From Chromohalobacter marismortui (GTDB lineage Bacteria; Pseudomonadota; Gammaproteobacteria; Pseudomonadales; Halomonadaceae): a stretch of 35,938 bases of DNA. The translations under genes were made by a program, and so were the position numbers. Under the pieces are notes generated by a model. The model made no database searches. It was given only the letters and a program-made list of their open reading frames with translations, and was not told the DNA's origin. Position 1 is the stretch's first letter. Every line of letters begins with the position of its first letter. Of this stretch, positions 16,734 to 28,600 are shown piece after piece. The stretch is from assembly GCF_004364315.1 (NCBI RefSeq), contig NZ_SOBR01000012.1, forward strand, positions 1 to 35,938, in the 5' to 3' direction.

Positions 16734-17864
16734 TCATTCATCGCCACGGTCCGCGCCGGCGACCAGATGACGGATGTTCCAGCCTGGCAATCCCGGGGGT
16801 GAATGAATGTCGCCATCAGCCTGGGTGGCCTTCGCGGCGTCTTCGTCGACGCGAAAACGCAATGTACCGATTCGCTGGCCGGCGGCGGTCATGACGTCGA
16901 TCTGCCAGCGTCCTTGCGATGCCGCGGGGAAATTTTGCTTGTGCGTCCAGGCACGATAGCCCTGTTCGCGTCCACCCCGGATGATCAGCGGTATGCGATC
17001 GACCACTTCGCCATCGTGGCGCCAGACATGATAGATCTTTTCGCGTAGACCGCGTGGCGCGCGAATCGCGGTGTAAGCGTACAAGCCTTGCCCCGAGAGT
17101 GTCGATGGGGTCAGTACGCTTTCGCCGCGCGGCTCGCGCGATTCGACATCGAAACTCGGCGAGAGGGCGCTGCCGGAGAGCCATAGCGTGGCCGGGGGGA
17201 TCCATATCCGCCCCATCCAGGCCGCCGAGGCCAGCACCACGATCAGCCCAAGCATCGCCAGCCATCGCCATAGCCCCTGCGGTTGGATCAGGTTGATCAG
17301 GCTGGGCACGCTGAAAATCGCCATGGCCACGATGGCCAGTATCAGGCTTTGCCCGGTGGTCAGATGCAACATGATCGGCAACGTCACCAGCACGACCACA
17401 AATACGCACAGCGCATGGAACATGAAGTACAGCCAGCGATGACGTTGTGCGAGGCCGAAATACAAGGGATCGAGAATCGCCAGCAGGCTGCAGCCGATGA
17501 GTAACGAGGTGAAAACGGCTTGGCCGCTTGTCCATACCGTGGTGGCGATAAAAAACGGCAACGTAAAGAACAGCGTCTCCTGATGGATGAGCTGCGCGAT
17601 GAAGGTCGTCAGTATGCGCGGCAGTCCGGCTTGACCGCGCCAGTTGAGCAGTCGGGTCAACAGGCTTTCGGCCAGCAGCAGGCACCAGGCGACCAGCAGC
17701 CCCAGGGCGAGCAAGGCGCCGAGCCATTGCTGGCGGTTGACCAGGAAAAACCCCAACAGGCCGATGACGAAGGCGGTCGGTGGCCACAGCCAGGCGTAGC
17801 GTTTGAGCTTTTCGACGAGCGGCGTGAGGCGGGCGATCAGTGTCGCGCTAGCGGGTAAGGACAT
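16734..17864 (-). CDS. DUF5924/DUF2914-type polytopic membrane protein
   Basis: A 376-residue protein of unknown function. The N-terminal part (about 20-235) has around seven hydrophobic segments. The C-terminal part (about 255-345) is a soluble beta domain with LYAYTAIRAPRGLREKIYHV, VDRIPLIIRGGREQGYRAW, WQIDVMTAAGQRIG and LRFRV, which I associate with DUF2914; the membrane part fits what is annotated as DUF5924. The tail is polar. The gene reads toward slyA. I have no functional evidence; the domain might bind a ligand on the outer face of the inner membrane. Confidence 0.75.
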   Translation of the reverse strand: MSLPASATLIARLTPLVEKLKRYAWLWPPTAFVIGLLGFFLVNRQQWLGALLALGLLVAWCLLLAESLLTRLLNWRGQAGLPRILTTFIAQLIHQETLFFTLPFFIATTVWTSGQAVFTSLLIGCSLLAILDPLYFGLAQRHRWLYFMFHALCVFVVVLVTLPIMLHLTTGQSLILAIVAMAIFSVPSLINLIQPQGLWRWLAMLGLIVVLASAAWMGRIWIPPATLWLSGSALSPSFDVESREPRGESVLTPSTLSGQGLYAYTAIRAPRGLREKIYHVWRHDGEVVDRIPLIIRGGREQGYRAWTHKQNFPAASQGRWQIDVMTAAGQRIGTLRFRVDEDAAKATQADGDIHSPPGLPGWNIRHLVAGADRGDE

Positions 17865-18191
17865 GAGGCGTGTGGATGTTCCAATACAGCGTGTAATGAA
17901 GGGTAGCGCGTAAAAAAGCGGCGCGATGGCCGGCGGATCGCAAAGGCGCCTATCCTATCAGGAGTCCAGTGCGTCCGGGAGTTATCTCTGTGCAATGTTT
18001 CCCGAGAGCCCCCGCTGCAACGCGACCATTCGCTAATGGGGGAAGGCTTGACGCCATCGCTTGGCTGGCGCAAGCTGATTCGTATTCAAACGACTGTATG
18101 AAAGTGTGCGAGGAGCAGCGCCACGTCCGAGCTCGGCGTATGCCTCCTTCGTGAATCGTGAGGTCCAGGCCAACAGCAGGGAGAGCCCTGA
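17865..18191. other. Intergenic region upstream of fadBA
   Basis: The 327 bp separate the minus-strand DUF5924-type gene from fadB and must hold promoters for both. Apart from the fatty-acid-operator-like palindrome at 18085-18102 I see no gene, RNA or strong promoter. Short open frames here have no ribosome site or recognisable product. Confidence 0.45.
18085..18102. promoter_or_regulatory. Possible PsrA/FadR-type operator upstream of fadB
   Basis: ttcaaacgactgtatgaa is an inverted repeat (ttca.ac / gt.tgaa, one mismatch per arm). CAAAC-4 nt-GTATG differs at one base from the PsrA pattern (C/G)AAAC-N2-4-GTTT(G/C), which in Pseudomonas represses fadBA. It lies 90 nt before the start. Confidence 0.4.
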
Positions 18192-21580
<3,389 letters not shown>

Positions 21581-21612
21581 GCCGCTGCCGGCGTCCGCAG
21601 GACAGCGATAGC

Positions 21613-21643
21613 AAAGCGACACCCGCTTTGGGTGTCGCTTTTT
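21613..21643 (+). terminator. Intrinsic terminator of fadBA
   Basis: A perfect 12-bp stem, aaagcgacaccc (21613-21624) with gggtgtcgcttt (21630-21641), a 5-nt loop and a run of T that continues to 21643. Confidence 0.9.
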
Positions 21644-21785
21644 ACATGGGGGATATCGTTTCAAGCGGTCAATCTGATATTGCTGAGCAAAATACTGACT
21701 ACACTGATAAAAACGTCGTGGCGCATCGAATCATGAAGCGGGCCGCGACGTGATGCGTTCATCGGCGATGGAGGAGGTGTTTTCT

Positions 21786-22388
21786 ATGCTCACGCATGTC
21801 TGGGGACTCTTGGCGCACCCGAACCGTGAATGGAAGCAGATCCACGACGAAAGGGAGACCATCATCCACCTCTACAGTCATCATGTGCTGGTCATGGCAC
21901 TGATCCCGGTGGTATGCGCGTTCATTGGTACCACCCAGGTCGGCTGGGATTTCGGAGGTGGGCATACCATCCAACTCAACTATCTGGACGCCTTCTTCGC
22001 CGGGGTCGCCTTCTACGTGGCGATCCTGATAGCAGTGGGCTTCATGGGCTCGGTGATCCACTGGATGGCGCAACGCTATTCCAATCCGCCGAGTCGTCGA
22101 CGCTGCATCATCTTCGCCGGCTACGTCGCCACCCCCATGTTCGTCGGTGGTGTCGTCGCGCTTTATCCGCTGGTCTGGCTGTGCATGCTGGCGACCATCA
22201 TCGGGCTCTGTTACAGCGCTTATCTGCTGTATCTGGGGATTCCCAACTTCCTCGACATCGGCGCGGAAGAAGGCTTCATCGTCACCGGCTCGACGCTGGG
22301 CATCGGCGTGCTGGTCCTCGAGGCGCTGCTGGCCGTGACCGTGCTGCTGTGGGGCTACGGTGCCAAGTTGCTGGGCATCGACGTGTAG
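21786..22388 (+). CDS. Yip1-family inner membrane protein
   Basis: A 200-residue polytopic membrane protein of the Yip1/DUF1282 type. It begins LTHVWGLLAHPNREWKQI, a start I associate with this group in Pseudomonas and Halomonas, followed by about five hydrophobic segments. Function in bacteria is unknown. I chose ATG 21786 because ggaggaggt lies 7 nt upstream; two earlier in-frame ATGs from 21750 have no ribosome site. It stands alone between the fad terminator and a long bidirectional palindrome. Confidence 0.82.
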   Translation: MLTHVWGLLAHPNREWKQIHDERETIIHLYSHHVLVMALIPVVCAFIGTTQVGWDFGGGHTIQLNYLDAFFAGVAFYVAILIAVGFMGSVIHWMAQRYSNPPSRRRCIIFAGYVATPMFVGGVVALYPLVWLCMLATIIGLCYSAYLLYLGIPNFLDIGAEEGFIVTGSTLGIGVLVLEALLAVTVLLWGYGAKLLGIDV

Positions 22389-22452
22389 CGAATCGCCGGG
22401 TAGGAGTGACGAGCAGCGCACTTCGAGCAGTCTGGAATACTCATTCGAGCCA

Positions 22453-22488
22453 AACGCCAACGGCGCCCCGCGGGGCGCCGTTGGCGTT
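22453..22488. terminator. Long perfect palindrome, bidirectional terminator
   Basis: aacgccaacggcgccccg (22453-22470) is followed at once by its exact reverse complement (22471-22488), giving an 18-bp stem, with the four central bases as the practical loop. The end reads gcgtt in both directions. It lies between the convergent Yip1 and matR genes. Its core (22462-22479) recurs at 27568-27585. Confidence 0.8.
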
Positions 22489-22493
22489 CATGC

Positions 22494-23165
22494 TCAGTCG
22501 CTTCCAGTCTGCTGCAGTTGCTGCACCGAGGCGACCAGATCGTTGAAGCGCTCGCCCTGAATCTGAACGTGAGACTCAATCTCGGCCTCGGCGCGTTGCT
22601 CGTCACCCGCGGCAATGGCGGCAAGCACCGCCTCGTGTTCTGCCAGGGAGCGCTCCGGGCGGTGGCGCAGATGCAATTGCATGCGGCGGTAGGGTTGCAG
22701 CACCGCGTGCAGGCGCGTGGCCTCCTGAGCCAGAAAGGCGTTATGGCTGGCCTCGTAGATGCGCTGATGGAAGATGCTGTTCTCGTAGTAGTAGCCGTTG
22801 GCGTCGCCGGCCTCGGCCATGCGGCGGCACGCTTCGTGAGCCTCGCGCAGCGCTTCCAGTTCTTCTGAGCCGATGCGTCTCGCCGCGAGTCGAGCGCACA
22901 TCCCCTCCAGTTCGGCCATCACTTCGAAGCGTTCCACCAATTCGGCCACGCTGAGCTTCGTCACGAAGGTGCCGCGCTTCGGGACCACCTTCACCATCCC
23001 TGACATTGCCAGCTGCTGGAGCGCCTCGCGGACCGGGGTGCGTGAGCAGTCGTATTCCCGCTCCAGAGCTTCCGGGTCGAGGCGTGCGCCGGGCGGATAA
23101 CGTCCCTTGATGATGGCGTCTTCCAGCAGGTCGCGCAGTCGCTGCGCTTGGGAAACCTTGCTCAT
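22494..23165 (-). CDS. matR: GntR-family (FadR/FCD type) malonate regulator MatR
   Basis: A 223-residue regulator with an N-terminal winged helix (about 8-70: RLRDLLEDAIIKGRYPPG and CSRTPVREALQQLAMSGMV) and a helical FCD ligand-binding domain (about 80-210), in which the histidines near FHQRIYEASHN may bind a metal and a carboxylate. It diverges from the malonate genes, as MatR does in rhizobia, where it is relieved by malonate. The ATG has a good ggagga site. The perfect palindrome at 23206-23223 lies between the two starts and is the obvious binding site for MatR, controlling both directions. Confidence 0.87.
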   Translation of the reverse strand: MSKVSQAQRLRDLLEDAIIKGRYPPGARLDPEALEREYDCSRTPVREALQQLAMSGMVKVVPKRGTFVTKLSVAELVERFEVMAELEGMCARLAARRIGSEELEALREAHEACRRMAEAGDANGYYYENSIFHQRIYEASHNAFLAQEATRLHAVLQPYRRMQLHLRHRPERSLAEHEAVLAAIAAGDEQRAEAEIESHVQIQGERFNDLVASVQQLQQTGSD

Positions 23166-23205
23166 TGACTGTCCTCCCGCTTGACATGGTTATATTTTGC
23201 GCCTA

Positions 23206-23223
23206 CTTGTTATATATAACAAG
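23206..23223. promoter_or_regulatory. MatR operator, perfect 18-bp palindrome
   Basis: cttgttatatataacaag is identical to its reverse complement. It lies 41 nt from the matR start and 72 nt from the matA start, in the divergent promoter region. It has the TTGT...ACAA ends of the rhizobial MatR site (TTGTATACAA). A TTGACA at 23181-23186 may be part of a promoter overlapping it. Confidence 0.75.
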
Positions 23224-23294
23224 CCGGAACCATGTATTCATGATCCGGATCAATGGCATCGACAGAGACGACTCGGGCCTCTGGAGGGCGCAAC

Positions 23295-24668
23295 ATGAAA
23301 ATGAACATGGATTTTCTGGAAAATCTCCTGTCGAGTGTGGCCCGGCGGGCACGTCAGCGCCCAGGGAGCGAGCGGGCTTCCCAGCGCGGAAGAGAAACCG
23401 TGGCATCGGGCGTCGATGGCCTCATTTCGGCGTGTGATGTCCTGTTGACCGGTGGCGGCGGTGAGGCATCGCAGATTCTGGTTGCCCAACGATTGCTGGC
23501 GGGCTACGCCGAGCTGGATGCCGACGGGCGGCGCACCTTCCTGACCAGACTCGCGGAGCGCCACGGCGCCAATGCCGAGCAGATCCACGCCGCCTACGCG
23601 GCTTATCGCGAGGGTGAGAGCGAAGCCGACCTGCGGACGCTGATCGAGGCCTGCGAGCCGCCACGCCAGGAGCTGCTGCGTCGGCTCAACCTTTGCCCGG
23701 GCGGCACCTATGAGCTGGTCAAGATGCGCGCCGATCTGCAGGCACATCTCGGCGAGTCGTCGGCGCTGACCGGGCTCGATGCGGATTTCGCGCACCTGTT
23801 CGCGTCCTGGTTCAACCGTGGCTTCCTGGTGCTCAAGAGCATCGACTGGAATACCCCGGCAGCGGTGCTCGAGAAGCTGATCCGTTACGAGGCCGTGCAC
23901 GAGATTCAGGACTGGAACGACCTGCGCCGGCGTCTCGATCCGGAGGACCGGCGATGCTATGCCTTCTTCCATCCGGCCATCGGCGACGAGCCGCTGATCT
24001 TCGTCGAGGTGGCGCTGTGTCGCGGGATTCCGGGCGATATTCAGGTGCTACTGGCCGGCGGCGACGAGGTGGCTCCCCATGATGCCGACACGGCGGTTTT
24101 CTACAGCATCAGCAATTGTCAGGCCGGCTTGAAGGGGATCTCCTTCGGCAACTTCCTGATCAAGCAGGTCGTGCATGAGTTGCGGCGAGAGCTGCCCGAG
24201 CTCGACAACTTCGTGACCCTGTCGCCGGTGCCGGGCTTTGCCAAATGGCTGGCGGAACGGCGCGAGGCCGGCGAATGTCGGCTGACGACTGACGCCGCCA
24301 CCGCCCTTGACGGGACCCGCTGGCGTGACGACCCGCAGGCTCGGGAGAGACTCGAGTCCGAACTCCTGCCCTTGGCCGCACATTACCTCACCCAGGCCAA
24401 GCAGCGCCACGGCTTGCCACGCGACCCTGTGGCGCGTTTCCACCTGGGCAACGGGGCGAGCCTGCATCGGCTCAACTGGCCCGCCGACATCTCCACCAAG
24501 GGCTGTCGTCAGGCCCATGGCCTGATGGTCAATTATCGCTACGAGCCGGACTGCATCGAGCAGAACCACGAGGCGTACACCCGCGAGGGCAGCGTGATTT
24601 GCACCGCCGACATCCAGCGCCAGGCAAGGCGAGCCCAGCCATTGCTGGAATCCCCCGTCGACGTCTGA
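23295..24668 (+). CDS. matA: Malonyl-CoA decarboxylase
   Basis: A 457-residue malonyl-CoA decarboxylase, converting malonyl-CoA to acetyl-CoA and CO2. The N-terminal helical domain covers about 1-170; the catalytic acyltransferase-like domain follows. GNFLIKQVVHELRRELP and TLSPVPGFAKWL carry S310, and FHLGNGASLHRLNW carries H383; these match the segments around the catalytic Ser/His pair in the human enzyme. I chose ATG 23295 with ggaggg 6 nt upstream; an upstream frame to 23253 lacks a ribosome site. It is the first gene of matA-matB-madL-madM. Confidence 0.93.
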   Translation: MKMNMDFLENLLSSVARRARQRPGSERASQRGRETVASGVDGLISACDVLLTGGGGEASQILVAQRLLAGYAELDADGRRTFLTRLAERHGANAEQIHAAYAAYREGESEADLRTLIEACEPPRQELLRRLNLCPGGTYELVKMRADLQAHLGESSALTGLDADFAHLFASWFNRGFLVLKSIDWNTPAAVLEKLIRYEAVHEIQDWNDLRRRLDPEDRRCYAFFHPAIGDEPLIFVEVALCRGIPGDIQVLLAGGDEVAPHDADTAVFYSISNCQAGLKGISFGNFLIKQVVHELRRELPELDNFVTLSPVPGFAKWLAERREAGECRLTTDAATALDGTRWRDDPQARERLESELLPLAAHYLTQAKQRHGLPRDPVARFHLGNGASLHRLNWPADISTKGCRQAHGLMVNYRYEPDCIEQNHEAYTREGSVICTADIQRQARRAQPLLESPVDV

Positions 24669-24697
24669 TACCCCCGACGACTCCCAGGAGATGCCAC

Positions 24698-26245
24698 ATG
24701 AATCACAATCTGTTCCTGCAATTCGAGGCCCATTTCCGTGCAACGCCGGACAAGACGCTGATCGATACCCCCGAGGGGCGTCGCTATTCTTATGGTGAGG
24801 TGCTGGCCACCTCGCAGCGTCTGGCCGGCGTGCTGCAGTCTCTCGATGTCCAGCCCGGCGACCGAGTGGCGGTGCAGGTCGGCAAGAGCCCCGAGGCGAT
24901 CATGCTGTATCTGGCCTGCCTGCAAGCCGGGGCGGTCTACCTGCCGCTCAACACCGGCTACACCGGTGCCGAAATCGAGTACTTTCTCAGCGATGCCGCG
25001 CCACAGCTCTATGTGTGCCCAACGGAGTGGGAGGCGGATGCCAAACGCTTCTACCAGGAGGGCCTGGTGGTCCACGTGGAAAGCCTGGGCACGGACGGAG
25101 ACGGCAGCCTGATGGAGCGCGCCGCCTTCGCCGAGCCGGTGACCGATATCGCTTGCCTCGAAGCCTCCGATCTGGCCGCGATCCTCTACACCTCCGGCAC
25201 CACCGGGCGCTCCAAGGGCGCCATGCTCAGCCATGCCAACCTGGCCTCGAACAGTCGGGCGCTGGCTGAGGCCTGGCGCTTCACCGCCGGCGACCATCTG
25301 TTGCACGCACTGCCGATCTTCCACACACACGGCTTGTTCGTGGCCTGCAACATCGTGCTGACGGTGGGCGCCTCGATGACGTTTCTGCCCAAGCTCGATG
25401 TCGAGCAGCTGCTCGATCTGATGCCTCGGGCCACGGTGCTGATGGGCGTGCCGACGTTTTACACGCGGCTGCTGCAGTCCCCGCGGCTGAATCGTGATGC
25501 CGTGGCCAGCATGCGGCTGTTCGTCTCCGGCTCGGCGCCGCTGATGGCCGAGACGCACGAGCAATTCCGCGAACGGACGGGCCATGTCATTCTCGAGCGC
25601 TATGGCATGACCGAAACCAACATGAACACCTCCAACCCCTACGACGGTGAGCGACGCCCCGGCACGGTCGGTTTTCCGCTCCCGGGCAGCGAGGTGCGCA
25701 TCACCGATCGCGAGAGCGGCGCCGAATTGCCCCGCGGCGAGACTGGACTGGTCGAGGTGCGGGGCGACAACGTCTTCCAGGGCTACTGGCAGATGCCCGA
25801 GAAGACCCGTAGCGAGTTTCGCGACGACGGCTTTTTCATTACCGGCGACCTGGGCCTGATCGACGACGATGGCTATCTGCACATCGTCGGGCGTGACAAG
25901 GATCTGGTGATCTCGGGCGGCTACAACGTTTACCCGAAAGAGATCGAGCAACTGATCGACGAATTGCCGGGTGTCGCCGAGTCGGCGGTATTCGGCGTCG
26001 AGCACCCTGACCTGGGGGAAGGCGTCACGGCCGTGGTCGTGCCCCGCGAGGGCGCAGAGCCCCCTGACGAGGCCAGCATTCAGTCGGTCTTGCGCGATCG
26101 GCTGGCACGCTACAAGCAACCCAAGCGGATATTCACGATCGAGGCACTGCCGCGCAACGTGATGGGCAAGGTACAAAAGAACCAACTGCGTAATGACTAT
26201 GCCGACATCTATACCGTGAAGGAGGCGGACGAAACAGCCGTGTGA
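24698..26245 (+). CDS. matB: Malonyl-CoA synthetase (malonate-CoA ligase)
   Basis: A 515-residue ANL-superfamily enzyme that makes malonyl-CoA from malonate, ATP and CoA. The P-loop is TSGTTGRSKG (165-174). YGMTETNMNTSNPYDGERRP and GTVGFPLPG are MatB-specific in my experience and form the small acyl pocket. GYNVYPKEIE is the hinge region. The C-terminal catalytic lysine is K491 in NVMGKVQKNQLR. It starts at ATG 24698 with aggag 8 nt upstream. It feeds malonyl-CoA directly to MatA, so together they turn malonate into acetyl-CoA. Confidence 0.93.
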   Translation: MNHNLFLQFEAHFRATPDKTLIDTPEGRRYSYGEVLATSQRLAGVLQSLDVQPGDRVAVQVGKSPEAIMLYLACLQAGAVYLPLNTGYTGAEIEYFLSDAAPQLYVCPTEWEADAKRFYQEGLVVHVESLGTDGDGSLMERAAFAEPVTDIACLEASDLAAILYTSGTTGRSKGAMLSHANLASNSRALAEAWRFTAGDHLLHALPIFHTHGLFVACNIVLTVGASMTFLPKLDVEQLLDLMPRATVLMGVPTFYTRLLQSPRLNRDAVASMRLFVSGSAPLMAETHEQFRERTGHVILERYGMTETNMNTSNPYDGERRPGTVGFPLPGSEVRITDRESGAELPRGETGLVEVRGDNVFQGYWQMPEKTRSEFRDDGFFITGDLGLIDDDGYLHIVGRDKDLVISGGYNVYPKEIEQLIDELPGVAESAVFGVEHPDLGEGVTAVVVPREGAEPPDEASIQSVLRDRLARYKQPKRIFTIEALPRNVMGKVQKNQLRNDYADIYTVKEADETAV

Positions 26246-26362
26246 TGCGGCCAATGGCCTGGCTGGTGGCCAGGCCTCCTAGTCGTGCGGAGATGCGACA
26301 AGGAGCACGCTAATGCTCGGGAGCTCCCGAGGATCGATTACAACGACAAGAAGGAAATGATC

Positions 26363-26785
26363 ATGGTGATCTACGGAGTGGCCTTGCTGGCCGGATGCAT
26401 GATGATAGGCCTGGTAATCGGAGACCTGTTGGGTCAATTGCTGGGCATCAATGCCAATTTGGGCGGTGTGGGTATCGCCATGCTGCTGCTTATCTTCGTG
26501 ACGGGGTATCTCAAGGTTCGGGGCAAACTGCCCGAGGCCACTGCGAGTGGCATCAAGTTCTGGAATGCCATGTATATTCCCATCGTCGTGGCCATGGCCG
26601 CCAGTCAGAACGTGGCGGCGGCCTTCAGTGGCGGACTGGTGGCGCTGCTGGGTGGTGTACTGGCCGTGGTGCTGGGGCTGGCGATGGTGCCGGTGTTCGC
26701 GGGTCGACGTCCGAGATCGAGCGTCGTCACGGATGCCGATGAACCGCGCCCCGAGTCCATGACCACCCATACCGCCGGCCGCTGA
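26363..26785 (+). CDS. madL: Malonate transporter subunit MadL
   Basis: A 140-residue membrane protein with about four helices (MVIYGVALLAGCMMIGLVIGD, then LGGVGIAMLLLIFVTGYL). MadL and MadM together form the Na+-coupled malonate carrier described in Malonomonas. The aaggaa site at 26351-26356 favours ATG 26363; ATG 26357 is also possible, and a frame open to 26285 is not supported. The cytoplasmic tail of about 30 residues is polar (RRPRSSVVTDADE...). madM follows after 12 nt. Na+ coupling would suit a halophile. Confidence 0.88.
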   Translation: MVIYGVALLAGCMMIGLVIGDLLGQLLGINANLGGVGIAMLLLIFVTGYLKVRGKLPEATASGIKFWNAMYIPIVVAMAASQNVAAAFSGGLVALLGGVLAVVLGLAMVPVFAGRRPRSSVVTDADEPRPESMTTHTAGR

Positions 26786-26797
26786 GGAGGATCTCCC

Positions 26798-27559
26798 ATG
26801 CTCCAGTCACTGTACGATCTCGTCGACAAGTATCATCTGGTGGCGGCCTTCGCTGTCATCGGTCTCACCATGTACCTCGCCTACTGGATCAGTGAGCGCT
26901 TCACCCGCGGAAAGCTGCATGGTTCCGCTATCGCCATCATGCTCGGTCTGGCATTGGCCTATGTGGGAGGAAAGGTCACCGGTGGCGCGGATGGTCTCGC
27001 CGACATCACCCTTTTCTCAGGCCTGGGCCTGATGGGCGGGGGGATGCTGCGCGACCTCGCCATCATCGCCACCGCGTACGGCGTGCGTTTCGAGGAGGTG
27101 CGCGAGGCGGGCGTGCGTGGCGTGATGGCACTGTTCGCCGGCGTGGTAGTGTCGTTCGTCGCCGGAGGCCTGGTCGCGTTCGGCTTCGGTTATACCGACC
27201 CGGTGGCGATTACCACCATCGGGGCCGGGGCGGTGACCTACATCGTCGGTCCCGTCACCGGGGCGACATTGGGCGCGAGTTCCGAGGTGATCGCGCTATC
27301 GATCGCCGCGGGTCTGGTCAAGTCGATCCTCACCATGATCGCCACACCGATGACGGCGCGATTCATCGGCCTGGACAATCCGCGCTCGGCGATGATCTTC
27401 GGCGGCATGATCGGTACCACCAGTGGCGTCGCGGCGGGGCTTGCCGCCACCGATGCCCGCCTGGTGCCCTACGGCGCAATGACCGCGACGTTCTATACAG
27501 GGCTCGGCATCCTGCTGGCGCCCACGGTGCTGTTCCTTGCCGTGCGCGGGCTGGCCTAG
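26798..27559 (+). CDS. madM: Malonate transporter subunit MadM
   Basis: A 253-residue hydrophobic carrier subunit with about seven to eight membrane segments. Recognisable parts are YHLVAAFAVIGLTMYLAYWI, LHGSAIAIMLGLALAYVGGK, FSGLGLMGGGMLRDLAIIAT and MIFGGMIGTTSGVAAGLAAT. It works with MadL. An aggaggat site lies about 8 nt before the ATG. It is the last gene of the malonate operon, and a palindromic terminator follows within 10 nt. Confidence 0.92.
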   Translation: MLQSLYDLVDKYHLVAAFAVIGLTMYLAYWISERFTRGKLHGSAIAIMLGLALAYVGGKVTGGADGLADITLFSGLGLMGGGMLRDLAIIATAYGVRFEEVREAGVRGVMALFAGVVVSFVAGGLVAFGFGYTDPVAITTIGAGAVTYIVGPVTGATLGASSEVIALSIAAGLVKSILTMIATPMTARFIGLDNPRSAMIFGGMIGTTSGVAAGLAATDARLVPYGAMTATFYTGLGILLAPTVLFLAVRGLA

Positions 27560-27567
27560 TCGCAAGT

Positions 27568-27585
27568 GGCGCCCCGCGGGGCGCC
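27568..27585. terminator. Palindromic terminator after madM
   Basis: ggcgccccgcggggcgcc is a perfect 18-bp palindrome between the convergent madM and LysR genes, with further imperfect pairing of cgcaa / ttgcg outside. The same 18 bases form the core of the palindrome at 22453-22488 at the other end of the malonate module. Confidence 0.75.
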
Positions 27586-27594
27586 GTGTTGCGT

Positions 27595-28479
27595 TCAGCC
27601 TTCTGCGGCCACGTATTCCAGCGACTCCAGCGAGTCGGTCGCGGTGACGATGTGCTCCAGCTCGTCGCAGAAGGCGACGAAGGCGTCGCTGGAGTGGCCG
27701 GGCGTGCGGTGCATTTCGATCTCGACGTGCCCGAGGGGCGGCAGGCCTTCTTCCTCGCCGACGATGCGACAGCCCTCGGGGACGCTGCGCGGGGTCTTGA
27801 CCGTGGCGGCCAGCCCGGCCTGTACCGGCAGGTTGATGCCGGTGGGGGAGCGGCTGGAATAGCGCACGTCCCAGCGCCGCTCGGTGGGCCCCAGCGCGGC
27901 GAATGCATGGGCGCGGAAGATGCAGCCCTCGGGGTTCAGCGCCAGGGGCAGAATCTCCCAGTCGTCGATGGCGCGGTCCTCGGCCACCACCCACACCATG
28001 GGCTCGCGGCCCAGCAGGCGGCCGGTCTGCGTGGGGCCATGGCGCACCACCAGCGCGACGTCCAGCAACCCCTCCTGAAAATCATGCACCAGCGAGCCGC
28101 TGATGCTGCAGTTCACCTCGAGGCGCACCTCGGGAAAGCGGGCGGCGAACCGTGGCAGCAGCTCGGGCAGGTAGGTGCTCGCCTGTTCCTCCGAGGTACC
28201 CAGGCGGATCAGTTCGCCCTGGCGGTCCACCCCCATCACCCGGCGTGCCTCGTCCTGAAGCTTGAGCATGTGTCGTGCGTAGGGCAGCAAGCGCCCACCT
28301 GGCGGCGTCAGTACCACGCTGCGGCTGGTGCGCTCGAAGAGTGATTCGCCCATCTGATCCTCGAGCCGCTTGATCTGCAGGCTGACGGCCGACTGCGTGC
28401 GATGCAGCACCTTGCCGGCGGCGCTGAAGCCCTCGCACTCGGCGACCGTGACGAAAGCACGGAGCAGGTCGGTATCCAT
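27595..28479 (-). CDS. LysR-family transcriptional regulator
   Basis: A 294-residue LysR-type regulator. The N-terminal helix-turn-helix (about 2-60) has LLRAFVTVAECEGFSAAGKV and RTQSAVSLQIKRLEDQMGES. The effector domain (about 90-290) contains GTSEEQASTYLPELLPRF. It diverges from the oxygenase gene with a 121-bp gap and most likely activates the oxygenase-M24-dehydrogenase genes in response to their substrate or an intermediate. In Halomonas a LysR protein (DddR) controls DMSP genes, but I cannot claim orthology. The ATG at 28479 has a weak ribosome site, as is common for such autoregulated genes. Confidence 0.88.
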   Translation of the reverse strand: MDTDLLRAFVTVAECEGFSAAGKVLHRTQSAVSLQIKRLEDQMGESLFERTSRSVVLTPPGGRLLPYARHMLKLQDEARRVMGVDRQGELIRLGTSEEQASTYLPELLPRFAARFPEVRLEVNCSISGSLVHDFQEGLLDVALVVRHGPTQTGRLLGREPMVWVVAEDRAIDDWEILPLALNPEGCIFRAHAFAALGPTERRWDVRYSSRSPTGINLPVQAGLAATVKTPRSVPEGCRIVGEEEGLPPLGHVEIEMHRTPGHSSDAFVAFCDELEHIVTATDSLESLEYVAAEG

Positions 28480-28600
28480 GATCTATGAGCCTTTGCAATC
28501 TTTTTGATCTTAACCATTCATTTCTATTATTAAACCCGGCTGACTACCCTGTCCATACGTTATTGGAAACGTCTTTGCAAAAAGTCAGGAGCAGATCCGC
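28480..28600. promoter_or_regulatory. Divergent control region with ctttgcaa repeats
   Basis: This AT-rich gap has two copies of ctttgcaa, at 28491-28498 and 28573-28580. The second lies just before the ribosome site (caggag) of the oxygenase gene. TTGATC (28504-28509) and TATTAT (28525-28530) could form a promoter, but the 15-bp spacing is short. LysR binding here is likely, but the exact site is not clear. Confidence 0.45.

Noticed and set aside
24539-26254. Minus-strand open frame of 571 codons opposite matB
   Set aside because: Shadow of MatB, whose motifs are complete; the composition is typical of antisense frames in GC-rich DNA.
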